A DNA stretch of 64,000 nucleotides. Origin: Parasediminibacterium sp051861445. GTDB taxonomy: Bacteria > Bacteroidota > Bacteroidia > Chitinophagales > Chitinophagaceae. Location: the NCBI GenBank assembly GCA_051861445.1, contig JBHYCS010000004.1:62001-126000 (forward strand). The letters are read 5' to 3'. The notes under the pieces were generated by a model. That model had not been told where the DNA came from, did not search any database, and saw nothing but the letters and a program-made list of their open reading frames with translations. The translations under genes were made by a program, and so were the position numbers. Positions 1-7,610 of the stretch are shown in pieces. The stretch's first letter is position 1. Each line of letters opens with the position of its first letter.

Positions 1-285
1 TAGCAAGTATTTTTCATTGTAGTAACATTTACAATGCACATTTGGATGATGCATTAAGTTTAAATTATCTATGCCTTCAAACTTCGCTTTTTCAACAGCA
101 CTTAGTTTATTTTCTCTGTATACCAAAGTAATTTCTACACCTCTTTCATTGGCTTGCTGTAAACTTTGAAGTACGTTGAAGGAAGTTTTTATGTAAGGAA
201 CAATTATTACCAACTCTCTTTGTGTTTCATTAATTAAACGAGGTATCCATTCGTTTAGTTGGTTGGTGTTGAGAAATATGGCCAT
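1..285 (-). CDS. Phospholipase D-family protein, N-terminal part (runs off the window)
   Basis: Seen: an open frame starts at an ATG at 285 and stays open for 95 codons to the window edge. It was found by reading the complement. Near the visible end is an H-C-K triplet (about residues 84-86) followed by a small acidic/polar stretch, which fits the first half of an HKD (HxK...D) phospholipase D motif. The N-terminal part alternates predicted strands and helices, as PLD domains do. Known: PLD-family phosphodiesterases and nucleases often sit next to restriction systems. Context: it begins 13 bp beyond the stop of the PD-(D/E)XK-like gene on the same strand, so it is probably the last visible member of the hsdR transcript. 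Inference: an accessory nuclease of the restriction island. The second HKD motif and C-terminus lie outside the window. Confidence 0.6.
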   Translation of the reverse strand, partial: MAIFLNTNQLNEWIPRLINETQRELVIIVPYIKTSFNVLQSLQQANERGVEITLVYRENKLSAVEKAKFEGIDNLNLMHHPNVHCKCYYNEKYLL

Positions 286-298
286 AATTAAATGATGC

Positions 299-1276
299 TT
301 AGAAAACGTCTGATAAAACTTTTGCTTTTAAAATTGTATCTAATGATGTGTATCTTGGAGCCTGTGGGGCTAAACCTTTTCTACTTTTATCTAAAGATAT
401 CGGGTTTAGTTTTGTTGGTTTATCTTTAAAATGAAGTATGTATTTGTTCGTGTCTTTCCACTTTTCAATTTTAGACACTTCGGCATACACTGTAATTGCA
501 GATATTGGTGCTACTTGATAAGCAGCTATGTATTTTATTTTGTCTAACATAGAAGGATGTATGCGAATAGCAAACCAACAGTTGTTTCCTATGAATTCTC
601 TTTCAAAACCCTCTTCTCTTGCTGCAACTACAACAGTGTCTAAATCTTCTGCCTTTAAATTGGGTTTTGTTGATTCATTTATTTGCCTAATATCATCGTT
701 AAAGGGATTGAATTTATAAATTCTATCATCACCATTTCCAAATGCTTGAAACTCTAAAATATCGGTATCCATTGTTAATTGACTCAGTACATTTTCTAGC
801 TCTGGAGTAGATTGATCAATGATAACAATTGCTGCTACTTTTTTTTCAAAAATGATGTCTTCTAAAAAATCATCAATGTTTCTATAACCTGCGTTATTCA
901 ACCCTTTTTCTACCTTTTTTAATAAAATGTCATCCGCCATTAAATGTTCTAATAAAAAGGCTTTTATTTTTCTACCACTTGCTTTATAAGATATTGCAAA
1001 TTTTAATAACTGCGAGCCTATATGTTTATATGGGTCATGGCTCGAGAGTTCATTCTCTATAATGTATAATCTTGGCTCTTTGGCAAACGAAAAGTCAATT
1101 AAATATCCATCAGGAATGGTAATAATACTATCGCCAATTCGTTTTTTTATATCAATATAGATTGATTGACTGCCAAAAATGTGTACCGCATTTTGAACGA
1201 TTGCTTGTTCAAAATCTTTCTCTAATCCATATTCATGATACGAATACACAAAACCATTACTTAAAATACGTTCCAT
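299..1276 (-). CDS. PD-(D/E)XK nuclease-like protein with a C-terminal PUA/EVE-like region
   Basis: 325 aa, not recognised as a named gene. Seen: the N-terminal half has the layout of a PD-(D/E)XK core, with a PDG motif (Asp56), a strand with E-N-E at 74-76, and then a helix carrying SSHDPYKHIGSQ (78-89), which resembles DUF91/NucS-type nucleases. Residues about 229-325 form a second unit rich in short strands (a WFAIRIH stretch near 234-240, a YAEVSKI stretch near 264-270) that recalls small PUA/EVE-like base-reader folds; that part is only an inference. Context: the start lies 9 bp after the hsdR stop, and the PLD gene follows 13 bp later, so co-transcription is likely. A nuclease coupled to a nucleic-acid-reading domain beside a type I system would fit an auxiliary defence role. 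The catalytic lysine is not obvious, so activity is uncertain. Confidence 0.5.
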   Translation of the reverse strand: MERILSNGFVYSYHEYGLEKDFEQAIVQNAVHIFGSQSIYIDIKKRIGDSIITIPDGYLIDFSFAKEPRLYIIENELSSHDPYKHIGSQLLKFAISYKASGRKIKAFLLEHLMADDILLKKVEKGLNNAGYRNIDDFLEDIIFEKKVAAIVIIDQSTPELENVLSQLTMDTDILEFQAFGNGDDRIYKFNPFNDDIRQINESTKPNLKAEDLDTVVVAAREEGFEREFIGNNCWFAIRIHPSMLDKIKYIAAYQVAPISAITVYAEVSKIEKWKDTNKYILHFKDKPTKLNPISLDKSRKGLAPQAPRYTSLDTILKAKVLSDVF

Positions 1277-1285
1277 TCTGTAAAT

Positions 1286-4200
1286 CTATTTTTTATTCTT
1301 CTTAAAATTTTCAGCTTGTTCAAAAATCTCTACATACACTTCATCTCTTTCAACTGGTGGATAACCGAATTCATCCAATAGTAAAATCAATTCCACTTTC
1401 AAGGCCGATTTAATATCGTCTCGTTTATTCCAATCAGGGTATTTCGCCTGACTATCTACAACTAATTTTACTGCTTTTGATAAGTCAATTAATTTCTCTT
1501 CTGGATACTTAAAGTCGTATTTTACGCAAAGCTCTTTTAAAATATCATAAAATGCTTTTTCCTCAAAGTCAATTCCTAATACATCGCCGGCTTTAAATTC
1601 TTTGTGTACTTCCCAAATCAATTCTGTTAAGGCGTTTGCCATTTCTTCATATACTTCACTTCTCAAAATGTCGTTTGCATCACGGTCGTTATAGCGTTCT
1701 ACAAGTGCTTGCATTTTTTTGGTAAAGTCAATTCCTTTTACTCGGTTTACTTTTCTTATTTCTCCAATTACTTTAGCCAATAACTGTTGCAGCAATTTGA
1801 TTTTCGTGTTTGGCAATTTGATTTTCTCAATCTTAGCCAAATAGTCTTCATCAAAAATGTCTTGTTCAGTTTCTGCTTCATCGCCCATTTTAAAAATTTC
1901 TTCCACTCCATCGCTTTGTAAAGCTTCTTTTATCATTTCCCTAACCTTGGCGTTCATCTGTGCTGTATCGGGTGCATTACCTCTGGTTAATTTGAAAACT
2001 ATAGAACGAACTGCTAAATAAAAATGTGTGTAATCTCTTTCTAATTGTGTTAATTGTTCGCTTCCTGCACAAATATCATAAGCAGCTTTCAGTCGCTTTA
2101 CCAAACCCATAAAACGGGTTTCAAATTCTTTGCTTTTTTGCACATATTCTGCTGCCAAATTCAAGGTGTTTAATTGCTGAATGGTTGTGCCTTTGAAATA
2201 TTTTGAATTGTCGAACGTGTGAAACAGTTTAGCCAACAGGTCTAAATGATTTCTTACAATGATGATAGATTCTGCAATGTCTTCAAAATTGTCTTTGTCG
2301 CCTTCGCTGTATTGCTTTAACGCCAAATTCATTTGGTTTTTGATGCCGATATAATCCACAACTAAACCTTTGTTCTTTCCTTCAAACTTGCGGTTTACTC
2401 TTGAAATGGTCTGAATTAAATTATGTCGCTGTATTGGTTTATCAATATAAATGCTATCTAAGAACGGCACATCAAAACCAGTAAGCCACATATCTACCAC
2501 AATGGCAATTTTGAAATTAGATTTTTCGTTTTTGAATTGGCGGTCTAATTCTTTGCGTTGCTCTTTCGTGCCTAACAAATCATACATTTCTTTCGGGTCG
2601 TCTTGTCCTCTTGTGGCAATAAGTTTGATCTGGGTGGGGTGAAGTTCCTGCTTCGCCCCATTATCAAGATGTAAACCTCTAAATAAATAAGCAATATGAT
2701 TAGCAGGCAAATTCGCTTTAACTGGATTATTCAAAATGTATCTAATAGCATTATTAAAATGCTCTTCATCTCTAATAAATCTATCCCAATATTCAGGCTT
2801 CCAAAATTCTTTTCCACCAGCATCTATTCCTAAATTAAACTTTTTGTTGTTTGCTAATGCCCATTTACCGGTAAATGACTTCCAACTTTGAATAATTTTA
2901 GGTAAATCAGAACTTGTTTTAATTAAAACATGAACGTGGTTGGGCATAATACACCAAGCCAACAAATCATATTTGTCGCCATCATGATGCATAAAAGCCT
3001 CTTGAACAACTTGAGCCATTTCTCGATTTGCTAAAGCACAACAGCCCACGCCTTTATCAAGCCAGTATTCATATTTCTTTCTTTTGGCTAAATCTTTCTC
3101 ATCCTCCGATAGATGTTTTATTTCTTCTTCGATATCCTTCAAAACACTTTGGGGTAAACTATCGGCAAGTCGGAATGTGATGGACTGAATAAGTCCTTCT
3201 TTGTTGCGATGCGGCAAGTTTCTTTTATGCCACTCTTCAGGGTATCCAAAATTATTGGTGAAATGCTGAGCGTAGTTGGTGGTTTCAATCTGCTCGAAGC
3301 TGGAGCTTCGAGTCCCCAGATAGGTAAGAATGTTTTTATACAACTCGTAAGCAATTTCTCTAGTGCTGCACACAAACATTGCTTTACCTTTTACGGTTGC
3401 ACCTTCTGCAATTCTGTTTTCGTAATGATTTACAAAGTCCTTGGCAACTTCTTTTAAACGGTCAGGGTCGCCAATAATGGCATACATCTGTGCCATTTCT
3501 TTTTTACTTTGTTCAATCTGATTTTCGTTGCTTCCTATTTCAGCACACTTAGCGTAATAATCTTCAATCTCTTTGAGTTTGGCGTTATTCAATAATACTT
3601 TTGCTGCTCTACCTTCATACACAATTCTAACAGTGATTTCATCATTTACCGATTCTGTCATTGTGTAGGCATCTACCACTTTTCCAAACACATCTAGCGT
3701 TGCATCTATTGGCGTTCCTGTAAAACCTACAAATGTGGCGTTGGGTAACGAATCGTGTAAGTATTTGGCAAAGCCAAAAGTTTTAGTAACGCCTTTATCG
3801 GTTACTTTTACTTTTTGGTCGAGGTTTACTTGGCTTCTGTGTGCTTCGTCTGAAATGCAAATTACATTGGTTCTGTTCGTAAGTAGTTCAGTATCTTCTG
3901 TAAACTTGTGAATGGTAGTTAAAAAAACGCCTCCGCTTTGCCTGCCTTGCATTAGTTCTCTTAGGTTGGCTCTGCTCTCTACACTCACCACAGTATTGTC
4001 GCCAATGAAATTTTTGGCATTGGTAAATTGTCCCGCCAATTGGTCGTCTAAGTCGGTTCTGTCTGTAATTAAAACAATGGTGGGGCTTTCGAAATATTCG
4101 CTTTTCATCAACAATCTTGTGAGGTAAAGCATTGTAAAACTCTTTCCGCAACCAGTAGCACCAAAATAAGTTCCACCTTTTCCGTTTCCTGAGGGCTTTT

Positions 4201-5101
4201 GGGCTTTCTTAATATTGTCATACAATGCCCGTGCAGCATAGTATTGTGGATAGCGACAAACAATTTTCTCGTTTTTCTTTGAGCTATCTGGAATGTAAAT
4301 GAAGTTGCGAATGATGTCACGCAAGCGGTTTTTATTGAACATTCCCTGAATCAGCGTAAACATACTGTCGATGCCGTCCACCTCTTTTGCCAAACCTGCT
4401 ACCCTACGCCAAGCATAGAAAAATTCATAAGGAGCAAAGAACGAACCTGACTTATTGTTTACGCCATCGCTAATAACGCAAAAGGCATTGTATTTAAACA
4501 GTTCGGGAATGTCTCTACGGTAACGAATAGTTAATTGTTTGAAAGCATCATAAATAGTTGCTTCTTCACGTATAGCAGATTTAAATTCAAATACCACCAA
4601 CGGCAAACCATTGATGTACACTATGCCGTCAGGAATTCGTTTTTCAGTGCCAGTGATTTCTAATTGGTTTACAAATTTGTAAATGTTAGTGTCTGCTAGA
4701 TAAACTTCTTCTGGTTCGGCAGCAATAGAAATTAATTGGTCTGCTTCGGGTTGGCGTTGTTTGTTTAAGCCTGTGTAATTGATGAGTTGAATATAAATGT
4801 CTTTTTGATTGCGGTCTTCTCTTTTGAGAATAAAACCATCTGAAAGCATCTTTAAAAATGTTTTGTTGCTTTCATAAAGGTCAGAAGCAGAAAGAGATTT
4901 GAGTTGAAGAATGATTGATTTGATTTCGTTTATCGTTATGCCTTGCCCAGCGTATTGCGTTAACAGAAAGTTTTGCAAATCTTCTTCAATCAATACTTCT
5001 TCGGGTTTACGACTTATTGTAATGCCCAAGTGGTGGGGAAAGCCTTCTTGCCCCAATAAATCAATAAATGCTTTTTCTAATTTTTCTTCGGTGAATTTCA
5101 T
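1286..5101 (-). CDS. hsdR: Type I restriction enzyme R subunit with an in-frame RAYT transposase domain
   Basis: 1271 aa against roughly 1040 for the family. HsdR is the ATP-dependent DNA-translocating endonuclease of the HsdMSR complex. Seen, in order: an N-terminal PD-(D/E)XK nuclease (PDG at 157-159, E-F-K at 172-174); a Walker A-like GATGCGKS (314-321); DEAH (418-421); TGTP (461-464); motif IV region (about 573-595); then an inserted block, about residues 596-824; then the motif V/VI region with DMWLTGFDVP (870-879) and QTISRVNR (897-904); then the C-terminal helical domain. The insert has the hallmarks of a REP-associated tyrosine transposase: FRLADSLP, MPNHVHVL (HUH His722/His724), DRFIRDEEHF, and Y788-I-L-N-N-P. 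The frame is unbroken and all HsdR motifs survive, so the gene looks functional. The start at 5101 overlaps the decayed rhuM reading frame. HsdM and HsdS are encoded upstream but separated by about 1.3 kb of accessory DNA. Confidence 0.93.
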   Translation of the reverse strand: MKFTEEKLEKAFIDLLGQEGFPHHLGITISRKPEEVLIEEDLQNFLLTQYAGQGITINEIKSIILQLKSLSASDLYESNKTFLKMLSDGFILKREDRNQKDIYIQLINYTGLNKQRQPEADQLISIAAEPEEVYLADTNIYKFVNQLEITGTEKRIPDGIVYINGLPLVVFEFKSAIREEATIYDAFKQLTIRYRRDIPELFKYNAFCVISDGVNNKSGSFFAPYEFFYAWRRVAGLAKEVDGIDSMFTLIQGMFNKNRLRDIIRNFIYIPDSSKKNEKIVCRYPQYYAARALYDNIKKAQKPSGNGKGGTYFGATGCGKSFTMLYLTRLLMKSEYFESPTIVLITDRTDLDDQLAGQFTNAKNFIGDNTVVSVESRANLRELMQGRQSGGVFLTTIHKFTEDTELLTNRTNVICISDEAHRSQVNLDQKVKVTDKGVTKTFGFAKYLHDSLPNATFVGFTGTPIDATLDVFGKVVDAYTMTESVNDEITVRIVYEGRAAKVLLNNAKLKEIEDYYAKCAEIGSNENQIEQSKKEMAQMYAIIGDPDRLKEVAKDFVNHYENRIAEGATVKGKAMFVCSTREIAYELYKNILTYLGTRSSSFEQIETTNYAQHFTNNFGYPEEWHKRNLPHRNKEGLIQSITFRLADSLPQSVLKDIEEEIKHLSEDEKDLAKRKKYEYWLDKGVGCCALANREMAQVVQEAFMHHDGDKYDLLAWCIMPNHVHVLIKTSSDLPKIIQSWKSFTGKWALANNKKFNLGIDAGGKEFWKPEYWDRFIRDEEHFNNAIRYILNNPVKANLPANHIAYLFRGLHLDNGAKQELHPTQIKLIATRGQDDPKEMYDLLGTKEQRKELDRQFKNEKSNFKIAIVVDMWLTGFDVPFLDSIYIDKPIQRHNLIQTISRVNRKFEGKNKGLVVDYIGIKNQMNLALKQYSEGDKDNFEDIAESIIIVRNHLDLLAKLFHTFDNSKYFKGTTIQQLNTLNLAAEYVQKSKEFETRFMGLVKRLKAAYDICAGSEQLTQLERDYTHFYLAVRSIVFKLTRGNAPDTAQMNAKVREMIKEALQSDGVEEIFKMGDEAETEQDIFDEDYLAKIEKIKLPNTKIKLLQQLLAKVIGEIRKVNRVKGIDFTKKMQALVERYNDRDANDILRSEVYEEMANALTELIWEVHKEFKAGDVLGIDFEEKAFYDILKELCVKYDFKYPEEKLIDLSKAVKLVVDSQAKYPDWNKRDDIKSALKVELILLLDEFGYPPVERDEVYVEIFEQAENFKKNKK
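2636..2659 (-). repeat. REP-like imperfect hairpin at the C-terminal edge of the RAYT insert
   Basis: Arms GGGGCGAAG and CTTCACCCC pair except at one position, around a six-base loop. It is translated as HsdR residues about 815-822 (the G-A-K-Q-E-L-H-P stretch). It shares the CGAAG core with the hairpin at 3293-3312. Confidence 0.7.
3293..3312 (-). repeat. REP-like perfect hairpin at the N-terminal edge of the RAYT insert
   Basis: Two 9-base arms (CTCGAAGCT and AGCTTCGAG) flank a two-base loop. On the coding strand the hairpin is preceded by GGGGA. It is translated as part of HsdR, around residues 597-603 (the serine run after G-T-R). Confidence 0.8.
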
Positions 5102-5548
5102 TGTTTATGCGTATTTCTCTAATGCGTTCCTGCAATTCATTAAAATAGTTCATTGAATTGCCCGATTTGAAACGGTCGTCATTTAAGGTAAAACCTTTAA
5201 TAATGTATTCCTTCAGCCGTTGGGTTGACCAAATGCGAAATTGGGTACACTGGGCGATTTTACTCTATAACCCACTGAAATAATTACATCCAAATTATAA
5301 TGGTCGAGCTCTCTTTCTACCTCACGTACACCTTCTAACTGAACTGTTCGGAATTTTCGAACAGTTGAAGTAGGCTCTAACTCACCTTCCTCAAATATGT
5401 TTTTAAGGTGCTCACTTACAGTGGCTTTTGATTTTTGAAATAGTTCACAAAGCTGTGTTTGGGTAAGCCACACGGTTTCTTCTTCAAGCCGAACATCTAT
5501 TTTGATATTGCCTTCTTGATTTTGATATATGATTATTTCGCTACTCAT
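5061..5548 (-). pseudogene. RhuM-family gene, frameshifted and 3'-truncated
   Basis: The ATG at 5548 opens a frame matching the N-terminus of RhuM/virulence-RhuM proteins (a VWLTQTQLCELF helix-turn-helix start, then KSKATVSEHLKNIFEEGEL, then the HYNLDVIISVGYRV signature). After residue about 96 the frame runs out of homology and stops at 5213. The expected continuation (QFRIWSTQRLKEYIIKGF, then NYFNELQERIREI) is present from about 5255 to 5110 in another frame, so a single indel near 5255 broke the gene. The homologous part ends abruptly at the hsdR start codon, giving about 150 residues instead of the usual ~330. Known: RhuM-like genes often sit inside type I restriction loci between hsdS and hsdR, as here. 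Inference: a non-functional remnant. Confidence 0.8.
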
Positions 5549-5667
5549 TTTTAATGTTGTATCAATACTTCATCGGGTTTGCATTGTATGGCCATACCCA
5601 GTTAATAGGGATAGCCTGCTTCACACAACAATTCGATCTATACCTTAGTTACCACTTGATTACTCAC

Positions 5668-5703
5668 TTAGTTACTTTTTAATTTTTCTTCTGTAAACTT
5701 CAT
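5668..5703 (-). pseudogene. Vestigial second hsdR start (11 codons and a stop)
   Basis: The ATG at 5703 encodes M-K-F-T-E-E-K-L, identical to the first eight residues of HsdR at 5101, with third-position differences at three codons (K, F and T). It then diverges and hits TAA after three more codons. The fragment lies immediately beside the repeat in which the GxxExxY gene ends. It is best read as the 5' tip of an earlier or duplicated hsdR displaced when rhuM entered. Confidence 0.5.
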
Positions 5704-5704
5704 A

Positions 5705-5737
5705 TTGTCTGAATCAGGATTTATTTGATTTTAGGAT
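5705..5737. repeat. Partial copy of the TGTCTGAA...AGGATT repeat
   Basis: A single degenerate copy of the unit found tandemly at 6131-6420. It begins with TGTCTGAATCAGGATTT and supplies the 3' end and stop codon of the GxxExxY gene. Confidence 0.7.
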
Positions 5738-6116
5738 TGGCAGAATTATACTTTGGATTAAATATTTTTTTGAATTGCAAACTTGTTGCACCGAAATTAA
5801 TTAACAACCCTATTGAAAAATTATACGCTACTACATAATTTTTTGCTTGTGCCAAATGCACATCTTCTAAATTAATTAAGGCTTTCAATTCAACAATAAT
5901 CTGATTTTCTACCACAAAATCTGCCCTTCTTGTTCCTACTTCAATATCTTCATAAAAAATGGTTTGTTCTATTTCTCTACCAAAATTCAATCCTGCTTTT
6001 TCTAACTCTAAAGCTAAACATCTTTGATAGATTACTTCTTGAAAACCATTACCCAAAGTATTATGAACCTTCATGGCACAACCATTAATCTTGTATGTCA
6101 TTTCATCTAATGTCAT
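5721..6116 (-). CDS. GxxExxY-family protein (PDDEXK_3-like)
   Basis: 131 aa, the usual length. Seen: the family signature G24-F-Q-E27-V-I-Y30, followed by a PD-(D/E)XK-like core with A-D-F-V-V-E (about 84-89) and I-V-E-L-K-A (about 94-99), and a helix with HLAQAKNYV. Known: a widespread Bacteroidota paralogous family of unknown function, predicted nuclease fold. Context: it sits between hsdS and hsdR and is framed by copies of a ~70-bp repeat; its last codons and stop (N-P-K-I-K-stop) are themselves written by repeat sequence at 5705-5740. Inference: the gene travels with the repeats and is an insertion into the restriction operon rather than part of the enzyme. Confidence 0.85.
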   Translation of the reverse strand: MTLDEMTYKINGCAMKVHNTLGNGFQEVIYQRCLALELEKAGLNFGREIEQTIFYEDIEVGTRRADFVVENQIIVELKALINLEDVHLAQAKNYVVAYNFSIGLLINFGATSLQFKKIFNPKYNSANPKIK

Positions 6117-6130
6117 ATTCGTTTATTTAA

Positions 6131-6420
6131 TTGTCTGAATCAAGATTTTGTTGATTATAGGATTTTCTTGATTGAAACAAAAAAATCCTGTTCATTCTCT
6201 ACTGTCTGAAGCAGGATTTTCTTGATTTTAGGATTTTCTTGATTGCATTCAAATCCTGTTCATCTTTACATCCTACATTGTCTGAAGCAGGATTTACTGG
6301 ATTTTAGGATTTACCTGATTACATTCAAATCCTGTTCATTCTCTACTGTCTGAAGCAGGATTTTCTTGATTACATTCAAATCCTGTTCATCCTTAAATCC
6401 TAAACATCCTGATTCAGACA
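6131..6420. repeat. Four tandem ~70-bp repeats between hsdS and the GxxExxY gene
   Basis: Units begin near 6131, 6203, 6279 and 6347, each opening with TGTCTGAA(T/G)CA(A/G)GATT and carrying a later AAATCCTGTTCAT. The block ends at 6408-6420 with CCTGATTCAGACA, the reverse complement of the unit opening, so the array as a whole has inverted termini. The units differ by small indels. The hsdS stop codon (TGA at 6414-6416) is the TGA of the terminal repeat copy. Confidence 0.8.
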
Positions 6421-7610
6421 CTTGCCAACTTAGAAAGCAACAACTCTTTCAGTTCAGTTAGCTTTTGGTTTTCTAATGACTTTAAATCTTTCTCAAGGAA
6501 TAATTTCTTCATTAAATTTTCAAACTGTTCTAATAAATCGCTTTTGGGTACTACAATTTTAAATTCTTCAATTTCTGACTTTGTAATTGCTTCTCTTGTT
6601 GATCCTGATTGACTAATTCCCAACAAAGCCTTTTTACTGTCTGTTGAACATAAATTCAAAAGCAAGTAGAAAGAAATATTCAATTCGTTGTGAGGTCTAA
6701 TAATCATTACGTGTTGATTTACTCTTGCAGGTAAAATGTTATTAGGCACCATACAACAACGAGCAACAGATACACCAGTAATATTGAAAAGAATATCGTT
6801 TTCTTTTACTTCAACATTTTTGAGTTTATCAGCTTGGTCATCATTTATAAAAGCTAAATCTTCATATGAGAAATTGTAATCAAAAACATTGGTACTTCTT
6901 ATCAGAGATATTCCAGAATTAGAATAACTTTCTTTACCACCAGTCGGAGTTGAACCACTTCCAATTTTTAAGCAAATATTTTTAAGCTTATCTATCTTCC
7001 ACCCTTCTGGCAAATTCTCCAATTCAATTCCCTCCACAAACCACTCCCTATAAATTGCCTGTGCAGTTTCTTCCAGTTTTTCAATCAGTTGTTGGTTAAG
7101 GTTAATACGGTTTTGTATGGTGTTGTATTCTTGTACTATTTCACGTTGTTTATCAGGGTGTGGTATTGGAAATTGTAAATCTTCAAAATCTTCCCATTCT
7201 AAACTTCCTCTAACACCACCTACCGCATGAAAGCAAGCTTCACGGTCAAACTCAGAACGGGTAAACCACATCATTAAATACTCAGGCAAAAGTTCATTTT
7301 CGTTTTTTACTTCAAAAATTGGATAGGCTTGTGAAATAATAGCTTCGTCTACTTCCTGTAATAAAGCAACAGGCATTTTTTTATCACGTCTTACCTGCAT
7401 TATACTACAGGCAAATTGATTTTTACGAATAATTTTATAGTTCTCCATATCTGTTCCAATGATATTGGCAACAGATGGAATAAATTGTTTAGAAATACTT
7501 AACCCTAAAAGGTTTTGTACTTTTAAACCTTTGTTTCGTTCATCTACAAGCTTTATATGGTCTCCAATTCTTTTATAATTTGATTTAGCTCCGCTGATTT
7601 TACAATTCAT
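6414..7610 (-). CDS. hsdS: Type I restriction-modification specificity subunit S
   Basis: 398 aa. HsdS carries the two target-recognition domains that set the bipartite recognition site of the HsdMS/HsdRMS complexes. Seen: TRD1 about 10-150; a central conserved helix (about 155-195, with the P-D-K-Q-R-E-I-V and LNQQLIEKLEETAQAIYREWFV blocks); TRD2 about 200-345, opening with LPEGWK and containing IGSGSTPTGG; and a C-terminal helix to 398. The length and two TRDs indicate an intact subunit. It overlaps hsdM by 11 bp, so the two are translationally coupled. The final codons and stop fall in the repeat array, suggesting the original C-terminus was trimmed or replaced when the repeats arrived. 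The target sequence cannot be read from the protein. Confidence 0.95.
   Translation of the reverse strand: MNCKISGAKSNYKRIGDHIKLVDERNKGLKVQNLLGLSISKQFIPSVANIIGTDMENYKIIRKNQFACSIMQVRRDKKMPVALLQEVDEAIISQAYPIFEVKNENELLPEYLMMWFTRSEFDREACFHAVGGVRGSLEWEDFEDLQFPIPHPDKQREIVQEYNTIQNRINLNQQLIEKLEETAQAIYREWFVEGIELENLPEGWKIDKLKNICLKIGSGSTPTGGKESYSNSGISLIRSTNVFDYNFSYEDLAFINDDQADKLKNVEVKENDILFNITGVSVARCCMVPNNILPARVNQHVMIIRPHNELNISFYLLLNLCSTDSKKALLGISQSGSTREAITKSEIEEFKIVVPKSDLLEQFENLMKKLFLEKDLKSLENQKLTELKELLLSKLASV

Larger units (their letters stand above)
2636..3317 (-). mobile_element. RAYT/Y1 transposase module inserted within hsdR, bounded by REP-like hairpins
   Basis: This is the DNA of the block inserted in HsdR. 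One edge (3293-3312) is a perfect 9-bp-arm hairpin with a 2-base loop, preceded on the coding strand by GGGGA, reminiscent of the conserved foot of REP elements. The other edge (2636-2659) is a 9-bp-arm hairpin with one G/T-type mismatch and a 6-base loop, ending in CCCC. Between them lies a RAYT-like domain with both HUH histidines and the candidate catalytic Tyr788. Family knowledge: RAYTs are IS200/IS605-related single-strand transposases that act on REP palindromes and are normally stand-alone genes of about 150-230 aa. Here there is no ATG in the insert before Met695, which is already inside the fold, so a full domain can only be made as part of HsdR (or from a non-AUG start). Confidence 0.8.

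Noticed and set aside
2636..3317. RAYT as a free-standing transposase gene
   Set aside because: The region is in frame with HsdR and has no ATG before Met695, which is inside the domain.
3139..3457. Short frames overlapping the RAYT insert on both strands
   Set aside because: They are shadows of the HsdR frame without homology or start context.
6131..6420. CRISPR-like array
   Set aside because: The units are contiguous repeats with small indels and no unique spacers of constant length, and no cas genes are near.
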